Shown here piece by piece: positions 28,648-36,709 of a stretch of DNA of 64,000 nucleotides. Position 1 is the stretch's first letter; every line of letters begins with the position of its first letter. The stretch covers positions 19,986-83,985 of the forward strand of contig JAHBNG010000058.1 of the NCBI GenBank assembly GCA_019217005.1, in the 5' to 3' direction. A program made the position numbers and the translations under genes. The DNA comes from Chloroflexi bacterium TSY (GTDB lineage: Bacteria; Chloroflexota; Anaerolineae; Caldilineales; Caldilineaceae). The notes under the pieces were generated by a model. The model saw only the letters and a program-made list of their open reading frames with translations. It was not told the DNA's origin and did no database searches.

Positions 28648-30885
28648 TTACTGATTCTCAATATCTGCAACGATGCGTTCAATATCCCCATCGGTCATAT
28701 TGGCAAAGTGTTCCATAAGCATCCTGTGAATGAAGATGTAGCCACCGCCGACTTTGCGAAGCACGAGGCGATTATGGCAGTAATTAAGGAAGCGTGCATA
28801 ATTCCAAGGTATGTAAGAATTTCTGTAACAAATTAACCGAAGTGTTACATGTTGGATAGAAGCTGCTCCCCCTAATGACAATCCAACCAAAAGGCTACCA
28901 AGCGGCCACCCAAGCAATCCGACCATGAAGCTTATTGTTGTGCCGGTATTGAGATAAAGCACAAGACCTGTATTTATACTTATACCGATTCCGGCAAATA
29001 ATCCTCCTAAGATAAACATAACTGTGAAGTTCTTTACTGATCGCCGGATGCCTTGATTTGGAACTTGTGTACTTTCCAATTCTGAGCTAGTCAATCCGGT
29101 GAATATTAGTGTTGTTGCGAAAAAAGTGAGCGCGCTTATCAGCCCTCCAAATAATGCAATCACCTTGATATTCTCTTCAAACACGCCTATTGACAAAAGT
29201 GGTAATTGATCTACTCGCTTCGGTAGTTCATATATTAATATGTAAGTAAAATATCCTATGCTCAGACTTCCTACGACTAAAAGTATTGTCTCACTAATTT
29301 TCAATTTACTTTGAGATTTTGCAATCGTATCCGACGAAACATCTTCATTAATCTTGCCTAACTTGGAGATAAGACGCTTATAGATTCTGAAATCCAAATC
29401 ACTGAATATGGATTGAATAATACCTTTTCGTATTGTTCCAAATGACCATCTTAAAGAATCGATAGATTGGATGTTTCTACTATTGATCCCAATAATTAAC
29501 ATAACGATCATGCTGACGATCAATCCAAAAATTAACCCCGTGAATAAATCAATACTTGTTCCCACGATCACCCCGACAGCCAAATAAATTACGAAGCCTA
29601 TGACTGAATTACTAACCCAGTAATATAATTGACGCTGAGAACCAAATTGAAGCCAAGTTGGCTGTATCTGTTCGATATGAAAGACAGATTGATTACGTTT
29701 TAAGAGTTGTTTTGCCAACCATCGAAGCCACTCACTTAGATTTTTATCTGAATAGAGGTCAGGTATATCCCGATGAGTAAGAGCATGCTTAATATAAGCA
29801 TCAAACAAATTTCGATATGGCTCTTGTAGTTTCATGGCGGCGGCAAATAATTCTGACGCATCTGAATTAAAATAGGTAAATGATATAATTCCAAGCATAA
29901 ACGGTGATTTTGCTAACTCATAAAACTTTGGGTGTTGCTGGATAGTTGTATATATGACTGAAAAATCTTCGCTCGAATGATTCAGATACTCGTCAATCTG
30001 CTCAGAAGTAAGCGGTCTGAGCAGCACGGCACCTTGCAGACGTAACTGCACCGATAGATGCTCGTATTCTACATCTCGGCTGCAAACAGCCATCGGAACC
30101 CAATATTTTTGACGAAAGCGGTTTATTGCGTCCACACAGTTATTCTGGTATTCCTCTTGCCCTTCATCGAGTCCATCTAAAAGTAGTATCAGCTCGCCGT
30201 CCTCGAACCACTTTTTTGATATCTTGTTTGGAACGTTGTACCTTGTTTTGAATTCGTTAATCAGCCATTTCTCAAGGGGTTGTCGCCGCTCCGTCCACGA
30301 CGATAGATTGAAGACCACAGGCGTGGGATGTAATGGCTCTAATTCGGCCCGTTTGAGCAAAGCCTCTGCCAACTCCAACAACATAGTAGTTTTACCGCTC
30401 CCTGGTTCCCCCAGAATAAGCAGCAAATGGTTCATCTCATCAAAAACATCCATGATAGAAGTATTATGCAAAAGCATTTGACTCATGTTTCCAGGCTGCG
30501 GCAGAATCAAGTCCCAAGGTTGGTTATCTACGGCATCGGGACGCGCTTCCATGTTCAATCTAATCAGGACTTCATTGTATAGTGAAGACTTGAGAACACC
30601 ATCAACCCAAAAACTGCGCACCATATTGCGAAGGGCAGCGTGGTTCCGTAGGTTACGTGCATCAGACTGGTCAAGTCGCTGAATAATCACTTGTTCAGCA
30701 ACGATCTTGTCTCCATGAATCTCATCACCATGAACGATTTTATTGCCACCTACGAAATCCCCCCGAACTTGAACGTCAGGCGCGCCAATAGAAGCAGTGT
30801 CTTTGTTTTTGTTAACATTGCTGGCTTCGTCGTCTATGTTTGTTTCGGTATGGCTGTCATCTAAGGAATTATCTTCTAGGTTCAT
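28648..30885 (-). CDS. NACHT STAND NTPase with GD-repeat tag and multi-pass membrane C-terminus
   Basis: 745 residues, apparently intact. Residues 1-40 are acidic and disordered. Residues 41-68 hold the GD repeats (RGDFVGGNKIVHGDEIHGDK). Walker A GEPGSGKTT lies at 159-167 and Walker B LILLLDGLDE at 232-241. A helical winged region follows (LLRPLTSEQIDEYLN, about 290-400). About eight hydrophobic segments (about 415-700) then precede a conserved tail (YARFLNYCHNRLVLRKVGGG, FIHRMLMEHFANM). STAND NTPases switch on by ATP-driven oligomerisation, often for defence. Here the output could be the membrane domain itself. Paralogue of the pseudogene at 23988-26409. Confidence 0.85.
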   Translation of the reverse strand: MNLEDNSLDDSHTETNIDDEASNVNKNKDTASIGAPDVQVRGDFVGGNKIVHGDEIHGDKIVAEQVIIQRLDQSDARNLRNHAALRNMVRSFWVDGVLKSSLYNEVLIRLNMEARPDAVDNQPWDLILPQPGNMSQMLLHNTSIMDVFDEMNHLLLILGEPGSGKTTMLLELAEALLKRAELEPLHPTPVVFNLSSWTERRQPLEKWLINEFKTRYNVPNKISKKWFEDGELILLLDGLDEGQEEYQNNCVDAINRFRQKYWVPMAVCSRDVEYEHLSVQLRLQGAVLLRPLTSEQIDEYLNHSSEDFSVIYTTIQQHPKFYELAKSPFMLGIISFTYFNSDASELFAAAMKLQEPYRNLFDAYIKHALTHRDIPDLYSDKNLSEWLRWLAKQLLKRNQSVFHIEQIQPTWLQFGSQRQLYYWVSNSVIGFVIYLAVGVIVGTSIDLFTGLIFGLIVSMIVMLIIGINSRNIQSIDSLRWSFGTIRKGIIQSIFSDLDFRIYKRLISKLGKINEDVSSDTIAKSQSKLKISETILLVVGSLSIGYFTYILIYELPKRVDQLPLLSIGVFEENIKVIALFGGLISALTFFATTLIFTGLTSSELESTQVPNQGIRRSVKNFTVMFILGGLFAGIGISINTGLVLYLNTGTTISFMVGLLGWPLGSLLVGLSLGGAASIQHVTLRLICYRNSYIPWNYARFLNYCHNRLVLRKVGGGYIFIHRMLMEHFANMTDGDIERIVADIENQ

Positions 30886-30966
30886 ATTGGTCGAAGATGC
30901 ACAGAAGGAATGTAATAATCATATAGTCGTTGTTATGCGCCGATTTCTTTCAGGGCTTCTACTCCA

Positions 30967-31104
30967 TTACGACTCATCATCCATACCCGACTCCCCAATT
31001 GCAAGCAGGCTCCGTCTAATGGCTTTTGCTTTGTCACTTAGCGGCTCATCCATAAGCCCGGCCAACCGCGTCTGTTCCCCAAGCTCAATCACAAGTCCCG
31101 CCAC
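30967..31104 (-). CDS. Possible 45-residue acidic peptide
   Basis: A minus-strand frame reads VAGLVIELGEQTRLAGLMDE and on to SLLAIGESGMDDES with a stop at 30967. The only start is GTG 31104, 17 bases after AGGAGG, which is a long spacing. Composition is protein-like, and it lies just upstream of the NACHT gene. It may be real or the tail of a decayed antitoxin-like gene. Confidence 0.35.
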   Translation of the reverse strand: MAGLVIELGEQTRLAGLMDEPLSDKAKAIRRSLLAIGESGMDDES

Positions 31105-31187
31105 ACAATGAAATCCAGGAACCTCCTAGGAATTTTACTCTCATCTAGCTGCTTCCAACTTTGACGATATCCATGGTAATCGAGTAG

Positions 31188-31421
31188 TTACAATTGTTCC
31201 AGGCGCCCATCAATGTATGTCAAGACATCATTGCCCGACTTAGCGACGGTCTTGAGGCGCAGAAGTTCAGAGACACGTGCTTCTTGGACAGATAGTTTTG
31301 AGGATTCGGATGTTATGAACCTAACGTTGCGGAACGAAGTTTTCGCAGTTGTAGGCTTATCGTAAGTTGCAAGTAGTATCTCCTCAATCACCTCGTTAGT
31401 CAAGTCTGATCGATATTCCAT
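31188..31421 (-). CDS. Small hypothetical protein
   Basis: 77 residues, ATG 31421 with AAGGAG 4 bases upstream, so translation is likely. The sequence MEYRSDLTNEVIEEILLATY starts a mixed helical protein without membrane segment or known motif. It lies between the putative small RNA and the short frame at 30967 and may belong to the NACHT transcription unit. Confidence 0.5.
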   Translation of the reverse strand: MEYRSDLTNEVIEEILLATYDKPTTAKTSFRNVRFITSESSKLSVQEARVSELLRLKTVAKSGNDVLTYIDGRLEQL

Positions 31422-31526
31422 TATCTCCTTGACAGCTTATCGCCATAATACCACTTCAAAATCGACGGTTGACAAACCTATCTATCTACCGTAAACTGTA
31501 ATCAATTTAGCATCTGCCGTACCCAA

Positions 31527-31598
31527 ATCAAAAGAGAGCGGCGGCTACTGCTCTCAACCTACTGCCGACTCACTAAGTCATTCAACAGCAGGTGTCTG
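31527..31598 (-). ncRNA. Putative small RNA, copy 1
   Basis: On the minus strand: a TATAAT box (31605-31610), then a stem CCTGCTGTTG/CGGCAGTAGG (31592-31583 with 31567-31558). A terminator GAGAGC...GCTCTC (31555-31534) followed by TTTT closes it. The same layout occurs at 48890-48956 with base changes that keep the stem paired. Upstream of the promoter, a long hairpin (31632-31669) is also conserved. It diverges from the tag-protein gene at 31924. No known RNA family recognised. Confidence 0.55.
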
Positions 31599-31631
31599 AC
31601 AGATATTATATTACGATTTCAAGCTTTGCAC

Positions 31632-31669
31632 CCCCGGCAGACTACTGCGTTGGCAGTGGCTTGCCGGGG
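31632..31669. promoter_or_regulatory. Conserved GC-rich hairpin upstream of small RNA copy 1
   Basis: CCCCGGCAGACTACTGC pairs with GCAGTGGCTTGCCGGGG through 15-16 of 17 positions, counting wobbles. Copy 2 (48817-48854) pairs at all 17, with changes at four positions that preserve or improve pairing. It lies between two divergent promoters and may be a terminator-like insulator or operator. Confidence 0.55.
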
Positions 31670-31785
31670 TTTTGTGTTGGGGTAAAAGGTATGATAATCA
31701 TAAACTTGTGCCGGAATTCCATGAATTATCGATTACCAATATTCCAGTTGCCGAAATTTCGGTTAATTTATCAAGGCTGTTACCT

Positions 31786-31846
31786 CTCAAAAAGTCGTAG
31801 CACCTTGTCATCTCAAAAAGTCGACCACTCGCTACGACTTTTTGAG
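31786..31846. promoter_or_regulatory. 16-bp inverted repeat upstream of tag protein
   Basis: CTCAAAAAGTCGTAGC (31786-31801) pairs perfectly with GCTACGACTTTTTGAG (31831-31846); TCTCAAAAAGTCG also recurs directly at 31811-31823. It lies 78 bases before the ATG at 31924 and may be an operator or attenuator. Confidence 0.5.
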
Positions 31847-31923
31847 ACTATGCTTGGATACGACTTGGTGAGAGTCGTCAAGGCGTAGTTCTATGGATAA
31901 CTGAAAGTGGAGATAAAGAACAC

Positions 31924-32565
31924 ATGAGCATGTCAAAGAGAATTATCCAAATTATAATTGTTAGTACATTGATAGTAGTCCAAGTCGATTCATATGCACC
32001 GGTTTTAGCTGCACCAGAGGCTCAAGGTGCATCAGCGCTAGGTCGCATCATGTTAAGAGCATTTGGAAAAGCTAGTTCAATTGCTACCAGTCAAACTAAT
32101 ACCGCAGCCGGATTAGCCTTATTGGCAAAGGAAAATGTAAGTACAGATGATCTTCGAAAATGGCGACAAGAGTATCCCGAGGAGTTCCGTCAACTGAAAA
32201 TGAGCGAAACTGAATGGGAATCTTTGCTTGAAAAAGATAGGGCATTTCTAATTCCTCAATCATTACAGCCTTCTCAACAGTCACGAAGATTTACCGCTGA
32301 CTGTGCTACTGCTTCTGATATGAGGAGTTGTATATCGGCCCTAGCAACCAGGCGAATTGCCCTCATCCCTGTGACCATAGAAGGCAATGAAGAGTCGATA
32401 CAAAATCAGGCAGCAAGTTCAGGACAAGAACCAAGTTTAACTAACGAAATTAATGCGGAAGAATGTCTACCGAATTCAGTAAATATAAGTAATGTTATGG
32501 GCGACATTCATGAAAGTCTCATCGCTAGCCGAGATATTATCATTAACTCGATAGTTGTATTTTGA
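31924..32565 (+). CDS. Secreted protein with C-terminal GRDV-like tag
   Basis: 213 residues, ATG 31924 with GGAG upstream (31930 is an in-frame alternative). A signal peptide covers about 1-30 (IIQIIIVSTLIVVQVDSYAP, VLAAPEA). The middle is helical with two Cys (DCATASDMRSCISAL). The last 30 residues, SVNISNVMGDIHESLIASRD, match the VNIGDVHGDI...GRDV tag of the NACHT proteins. No enzyme motif. Export and the shared tag make it a possible ligand or sensor for the NACHT system, but that is inference. Confidence 0.6.
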   Translation: MSMSKRIIQIIIVSTLIVVQVDSYAPVLAAPEAQGASALGRIMLRAFGKASSIATSQTNTAAGLALLAKENVSTDDLRKWRQEYPEEFRQLKMSETEWESLLEKDRAFLIPQSLQPSQQSRRFTADCATASDMRSCISALATRRIALIPVTIEGNEESIQNQAASSGQEPSLTNEINAEECLPNSVNISNVMGDIHESLIASRDIIINSIVVF

Positions 32566-32592
32566 GCAGGTGCCAGATTTGACAAAGTCAAA

Positions 32593-33985
32593 TTAAGCAG
32601 AGCAGACCTGCCGTTTGGCGAAAAGGGTAGCGAAGACCTCCGCAATCTCCTGTCCGTCATTCAAGGCATCATGAGCCGTCAAGATGAGATCTTGAATCAG
32701 TGACTGAGTTTGCTGCCGGGTAGCCTCACCAAGGGATTTGCTGGGCGAGAATTGAGTTTTAGCCAATGATGGTCCCAAACAATCAAGGTGCAAGAGAGAA
32801 TAAGCCACGAAGACCAGAGACCAATGTTTTTGAAAGGCGTGGGCAGTTCGCATGCAATATTCATCAAGACCAAGCAGTTGTTTACCATCCTGATAAACCG
32901 TCTCGATAGGCCAACGAAGCAGGTAAATCGAGAGAATGCGTTTGGCATTACAGTCGGTGCGATTGGTCACTAAAACGGCATAATTGTCTTGCAATTCAGG
33001 ATTATCAAAACTAATCACGATGCGTACCTTGCCGATAGAAGGGATACGCACAGTCATGGTAAAGGTGTAGTAAGTACGACCATCAATGGTGACAGGCTTG
33101 TAGGCATTCTGGGGGATGTAGGGGACCAACTCTTTGACTTTAATATGTGGCCCCTCGAAAGTTATCGGCTGACCATCTTCATCCCGCAAACGAAAGCTAT
33201 TTGTCTCCAGATTGCGATTGCACTTCAAGATGCTGATCCAATCTTTATTCAGACGATCGAGTACAGCTAGAAAATCTGGAGCGAGATACCAACCATCGAA
33301 GAGAGCCCAACCAAAGATAAGGGTTCGTTCAACAGCTTTTTCAACCAGTTCACTGGCAATGGTTATCTTGGTCTTAAACGCTTCGTCTCGCTCTCGAAAG
33401 GCGGGGTCAGTTAATAGGTGGCTATCCACTCGTTTATGAAAAGCGGTTCGTTCTTTCTTTTTTCTTGGGAATCTCGGTCACTGGGAAATGTTTTTTCCAC
33501 AAATGCTTCCCAGTCGGTAAACTCTTCGTACCGTCGGTAGATACTTGCATCGACCGGAAAACGGATAGCGCCACTGACATAGTGACTTGTGACTAAGTTA
33601 TGAGCCAGTGGATGCTGACCATTGCTATGATTGTAGTGGGTGTCGATATACTCGAACAGACTTCCCACATGTTCACATAGTGTATCGTCAATCGCTAATA
33701 CCGATTCTGACTCTGAACGTTGGTATTGTGCTGTCTCTGACTATACGCTCATCATTGAGTTTTCGGCTCGCCAAGGAGCTTCACTCAGATACCGTGATAC
33801 ATTCGTCTTATCTGCACTATCTAGAATGCAACGGGCAATATTTGCCATGCTTTGTTGTCCAAGACCATCAGACCCGTCAGATAGTTTTCAAAGTGGCGAA
33901 ACTGTTTACGATTGGCAAATACTGAACGAAAGGTTTCGCTATGCTCCTTGACCAGTGGCGCTACATTTACTATCGGCAATTGCAT
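32593..33985 (-). pseudogene. IS4/IS701-like transposase, frameshifted
   Basis: Reads from about 33985 (MQLPIVNVAPLVKEHSETFR) through a stop-ridden middle, then 33668-33411 (MGSLFEYIDTHYNHSNGQHP). The intact C-terminal 278 codons (33429-32593) carry FGWALFDGWYLAPDFLAVLD (Asp) and IYLLRWPIETVYQDGKQLLG (Glu). This is the DDE layout of IS701-type transposases. Ends near 32570 and 34065 carry loosely matching TTTGACAAA/TTTGTCAAA inverted repeats. Dead copy. Confidence 0.7.
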
Positions 33986-34101
33986 CTTGATGGCTCCTTT
34001 TCTGCACTTTTTTCTTGATGCAATCTATTGAGATGACTTTTGTCTCTTTTGTCAAAATTGGAAAACCTTCATTTCACAACTATCGAGTCATTAATATAAA
34101 A

Positions 34102-34555
34102 ATGGCCGATGTTTTCTTGGAACTACATAGGGGTGGTTCAGAATTAGGTTTACACTTTTGATACATAGACAAAAATCTATATGAGGTCATTTTCTGCCTG
34201 AGCATGGCTCAAATTAGAAAATATAAACATCTTTTCTCTTTGCAAAAATGTAAACCTAATTGTCCGCCTAAAATGAACCACCCCACTACATAAACGAGAA
34301 ACTCCTCAAGCCAAACGGGAAATCCTTCTAATGTATTTAGAAAACATTCGCGCTGATCGTTCTCGTACCCTGCAAGATCGGAACCTTGCGGCTAAGTGGT
34401 ATAAGAAGTATGCGGCACTCTCTCTAGAGGAAATCGAAGCTCTTTTTGATCCCTGTAAAGGTAACGAAAAGAAGTATCGCAATCTTAAACGAGCACTTGG
34501 ATGGTTCCTTTTAGGTGGAGCTGCTGGAGCCACAGCAGTAATATTATGGGAGTAG
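34102..34555 (+). pseudogene. Small membrane protein gene split by a MITE
   Basis: ATG 34102 gives MADVFLELH, and the MITE 34130-34284 enters there with an ACTACATA duplication. Past it the same frame reads KRETPQAKREILLMYLENIR and on to a C-terminal membrane segment WFLLGGAAGATAVILWE. Excising the element restores one frame of about 96 residues. As it stands a shorter 74-residue product could start at 34331, which retains the basic helix and the anchor. Family unknown; it has a tail-anchored look. Confidence 0.6.
34130..34284 (+). mobile_element. 155-bp MITE, B-type (in small membrane gene)
   Basis: Exactly 155 bp with GGGGTGGTTCAGAATTAGG start and AAAATGAACCACCCC end. Target duplication ACTACATA at 34122-34129 and 34285-34292. 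Its interior differs from the A-type copies and matches the copy at 42664 in the opposite orientation. Confidence 0.85.
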
Positions 34556-34763
34556 CCTGAGAAATTTGTAGAGCCTACTAAATGATGAGTGAGACCATTG
34601 CACTACCTTACTAACCGTAAGACCGTGTTGTGAATGCTGGCTGGTAAGGATTTCCAGCTCGTATTGACACAAGTTGAATGTGGTTCTACATTATCCAAGA
34701 AAGCTAGAGGAGCCAGTCGAGGATGACTGACTCCAAAGTAGACCATATTGTCATTCCTTGTCG

Positions 34764-34988
34764 CTATACGGCTTCAATGACGACATCTGGCACAGCGCTG
34801 AATTCATCCTCATCTTGCTCATCCTCTAACAATTTCGGATCCACAAGCAACCCCCGACTCCGAGCATGATCTAAATACATTTCCACGGCACGGTGCAACT
34901 TAGAAGAGATCTTTTCTCCTGTTAATTCTGACAATACCTTGAGTTGTTCAAGTTGTTCGTCTGAGTAGTAAGTTGTTACCTTTTTCAC
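34764..34988 (-). CDS. Ribbon-helix-helix-like small protein 1
   Basis: 74 residues from GTG 34988 with AAGGAG 9 bases upstream. It opens MKKVTTYYSDEQLEQLKVLS and has LHRAVEMYLDHARSRGLLVD, the beta-strand plus two-helix pattern of CopG/Arc-type DNA-binding proteins, then an acidic tail. Tandem paralogue of the next gene, 14 bases apart. Probable DNA-binding regulator or orphan antitoxin. Confidence 0.6.
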   Translation of the reverse strand: MKKVTTYYSDEQLEQLKVLSELTGEKISSKLHRAVEMYLDHARSRGLLVDPKLLEDEQDEDEFSAVPDVVIEAV

Positions 34989-35002
34989 GAAATTTTCTCC
35001 TT

Positions 35003-35215
35003 TTATGCTTCTTCAATAGTTACTTCTGGCACACCGTCATCTTCACGATCAACACACAGGTTCGGATTGATTAGCAATCCACGACTGCGAGCATGATCCA
35101 CATACCTATCTACCGCGTGGCGCAATAGTTCAGCGACTTTCATGCCAGTAACTTCGGATGGAGCTTTGAGATCCGCCATCTGTTGGTCTGAATGGTAGCT
35201 GTTGACTTTTTTCAT
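35003..35215 (-). CDS. Ribbon-helix-helix-like small protein 2
   Basis: 70 residues, ATG 35215 with AAGGA upstream. MKKVNSYHSDQQMADLKAPS and LLRHAVDRYVDHARSRGLLI parallel the downstream gene residue by residue, so the pair arose by tandem duplication. The upstream region holds two near-palindromic ATGCGCAT sites that suit autoregulation by an RHH dimer. Confidence 0.6.
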   Translation of the reverse strand: MKKVNSYHSDQQMADLKAPSEVTGMKVAELLRHAVDRYVDHARSRGLLINPNLCVDREDDGVPEVTIEEA

Positions 35216-35265
35216 AGAATCCTTTCATATGCTTGATATACATGATGGAATCAGTCATACATGTC

Positions 35266-35318
35266 TAATTATGCGCATGATATACCCCAATACGCCCCTA
35301 AATATGCGCATAATACAA
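35266..35318. promoter_or_regulatory. Two ATGCGCAT operator-like sites
   Basis: ATTATGCGCATGATA (about 35267) and ATATGCGCATAATA (about 35301) are near-palindromes about 35 bases apart, three to four helical turns, upstream of the RHH gene pair. They suit cooperative binding by a small dimeric repressor. Confidence 0.5.
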
Positions 35319-35418
35319 ATTTACGTTCCTGTGAAACTACAGTTACTCAAACATCCCCAATTCACATGGATAAGTACAATTTGACAGGTAACTCCTTTCA
35401 ATCGGCGGGGCAAAGGGA

Positions 35419-35447
35419 TTGACAAATCTCTGAAATAGATGTATATT
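35419..35447 (+). promoter_or_regulatory. Sigma-70-type promoter of the toxin-antitoxin pair
   Basis: TTGACA (35419-35424), 17-base spacer, TATATT (35442-35447). It lies 48 bases before the antitoxin ATG. Consensus -35 box and ideal spacing. Confidence 0.75.
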
Positions 35448-35494
35448 AGAGATATTTGAATATATTTCTAAAACTGACTTAAGAGTGAGATAAT

Positions 35495-35782
35495 ATGTTG
35501 CATGTACCGCAGATAGAACCAATTACGAATTTGAAAAAAGATCACTTGACTATCTTCAGGAAGCTAAAAAATGGTCCGGTCTTTCTTGCACAGCGCAGTT
35601 CCCCAGCGGCGGTATTGGTATCGCTCGACCAGTGGGAATCGGTCAATAACGAAATTGATGATCTGAAAGATATCATTGCTGTGTTAAAGAACAGACTGGC
35701 AGTCGCGTCTGGCGAAGATGAGGTGGAACGAGTTACAGCCGAAGACCTAGCAGAGTTGATTGGTGATGCGGTACCAGCTTGA
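35495..35782 (+). CDS. Phd/YefM-type antitoxin
   Basis: 95 residues. ITNLKKDHLTIFRKLKNGPV and then FLAQRSSPAAVLVSLDQWES is the Phd/YefM fold (dimeric DNA-binding N-terminus). The acidic C-terminus (EDEVERVTAEDLAELIGD) should wrap the toxin. Overlaps the toxin gene start by 17 bases, so the two are translated together, and probably represses the promoter at 35419. Confidence 0.8.
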   Translation: MLHVPQIEPITNLKKDHLTIFRKLKNGPVFLAQRSSPAAVLVSLDQWESVNNEIDDLKDIIAVLKNRLAVASGEDEVERVTAEDLAELIGDAVPA

Positions 35783-36038
35783 ATGGCCGAAGCACATCCG
35801 ACGACTTCTGCGGAGCCTACCAACGAGACTTCGCAGAGAGATCGTTGAGGTCATTCAAGATCTGTGCGAAGATCCAAGACCAGTCGATAGTGAACCTCTC
35901 TTCCGTGAACTCACAGGTCTATACAGAATCCGAGTTGATGGATGGCGCGTGATATACTCAATTGACGAAGAAGATAAGGTAGTAAAAATAGAGACGGTGA
36001 GACCAAGAGACGAAAATACGTATCTCAACTTGCCCTAA
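35766..36038 (+). CDS. RelE/ParE-type toxin
   Basis: 90 residues from ATG 35766 (TTG 35760 and GTG 35763 are in-frame alternatives). YQLEWPKHIRRLLRSLPTRL, FRELTGLYRIRVDGWRVIYS and KIETVRPRDE form the RelE-superfamily core with the usual LR-x-RxG-x-YR-like Arg set. Either an mRNA interferase or a gyrase poison. Paired with the overlapping antitoxin. Confidence 0.8.
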   Translation: MRYQLEWPKHIRRLLRSLPTRLRREIVEVIQDLCEDPRPVDSEPLFRELTGLYRIRVDGWRVIYSIDEEDKVVKIETVRPRDENTYLNLP

Positions 36039-36063
36039 CTGTAACAACTGAATAGGTGGCAAC

Positions 36064-36172
36064 GCTGTGAGCGGTGCTGGTAACACCACCCACAGCTAAC
36101 CATAACTCCGCTGACGAGCCTGGACAGCACACAGCGGGGCATGGCTGGGTATATGATAGCATATGCCCAGCC
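36064..36172 (+). ncRNA. Three consecutive hairpins, structured intergenic RNA or origin
   Basis: Hairpin 1: GCTGTG/CACAGC enclosing GGTG/CACC (36064-36096). Hairpin 2: CCGCTG/CAGCGG (36108-36137). Hairpin 3: GGCTGGG...CCCAGCC with ATATG/CATAT inside (36143-36172). They sit between the toxin stop and a terminator hairpin at 36257, upstream of the mobile-element operon. This could be a regulatory RNA, an origin of transfer or replication, or an attachment site; I cannot decide from sequence alone. Strand is nominal. Confidence 0.4.
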
Positions 36173-36256
36173 AACCTTGCATACACCTATTTGATTGAGA
36201 TCGACTGAGATGTACAGATTTTGCCTGTGTATTCAGTTTGATTTCATGACTATGCA

Positions 36257-36303
36257 ATGCCCTTCAGCGGATCGAACGATTCATGCTGGAGGGCATTTTT
36301 GTT
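36257..36303 (+). terminator. Strong hairpin followed by T-run
   Basis: AATGCCCTTCAGC pairs along all 13 positions (one wobble) with GCTGGAGGGCATT, followed by TTTTGTTT. Ends a transcript from the toxin-antitoxin side or from the hairpin region, insulating the next operon. Confidence 0.65.
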
Positions 36304-36333
36304 TCCTCCAGCCAAGACATGACAGGAGGTCAT

Positions 36334-36570
36334 ATGCAAACACATTACACTGACATTCATAAAACAGCCAACAGAGCGCAAGTCTTCAGTCAGGTTCCAC
36401 TAGGCGAGTTGACTGATAGATTTCGGCAAGTTGGCAACGAACGATCTGAACTAAGGCAGACCGACACAATCATTGACATTGAGACTGCTGATTTGCTGTT
36501 GGTGGAAGAGATCGGCTTTGTGATGGATCTGGAAACAGGCGAATGCACACGTGAGGTGTCCGATGAGTAG
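36334..36570 (+). CDS. Small acidic hypothetical protein
   Basis: 78 residues; ATG 36334 chosen because AGGAGG lies 7 bases upstream. The C-terminal half is acidic (ETADLLLVEEIGFVMDLETG). No family recognised. First gene of the element operon; its stop overlaps the next short frame. Confidence 0.6.
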   Translation: MQTHYTDIHKTANRAQVFSQVPLGELTDRFRQVGNERSELRQTDTIIDIETADLLLVEEIGFVMDLETGECTREVSDE

Positions 36571-36709
36571 CATTATTGCCACAACCTTTGAACAAATGCG
36601 ATTCCATTTATGGCTTATCCGGCGCATCGTACATCGGCACGTTACATTCTGGACGAAAGCTACTCCACGTCAGCAACCGCTGGGAAAGGATACGCCATGT
36701 ATACAGTAG
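36563..36709 (+). CDS. Possible 48-residue basic peptide
   Basis: ATG 36563 overlaps the stop of the previous gene by 8 bases, and the stop overlaps the next gene's start. MSSIIATTFEQMRFHLWLIR, then Arg/His-rich. Such overlap suggests coupling, but there is no family support. Confidence 0.35.
   Translation: MSSIIATTFEQMRFHLWLIRRIVHRHVTFWTKATPRQQPLGKDTPCIQ

Noticed and set aside
34306..34533. Minus-strand ORF opposite the small membrane gene
   Set aside because: Shadow of the plus-strand frame, which joins cleanly across the MITE.
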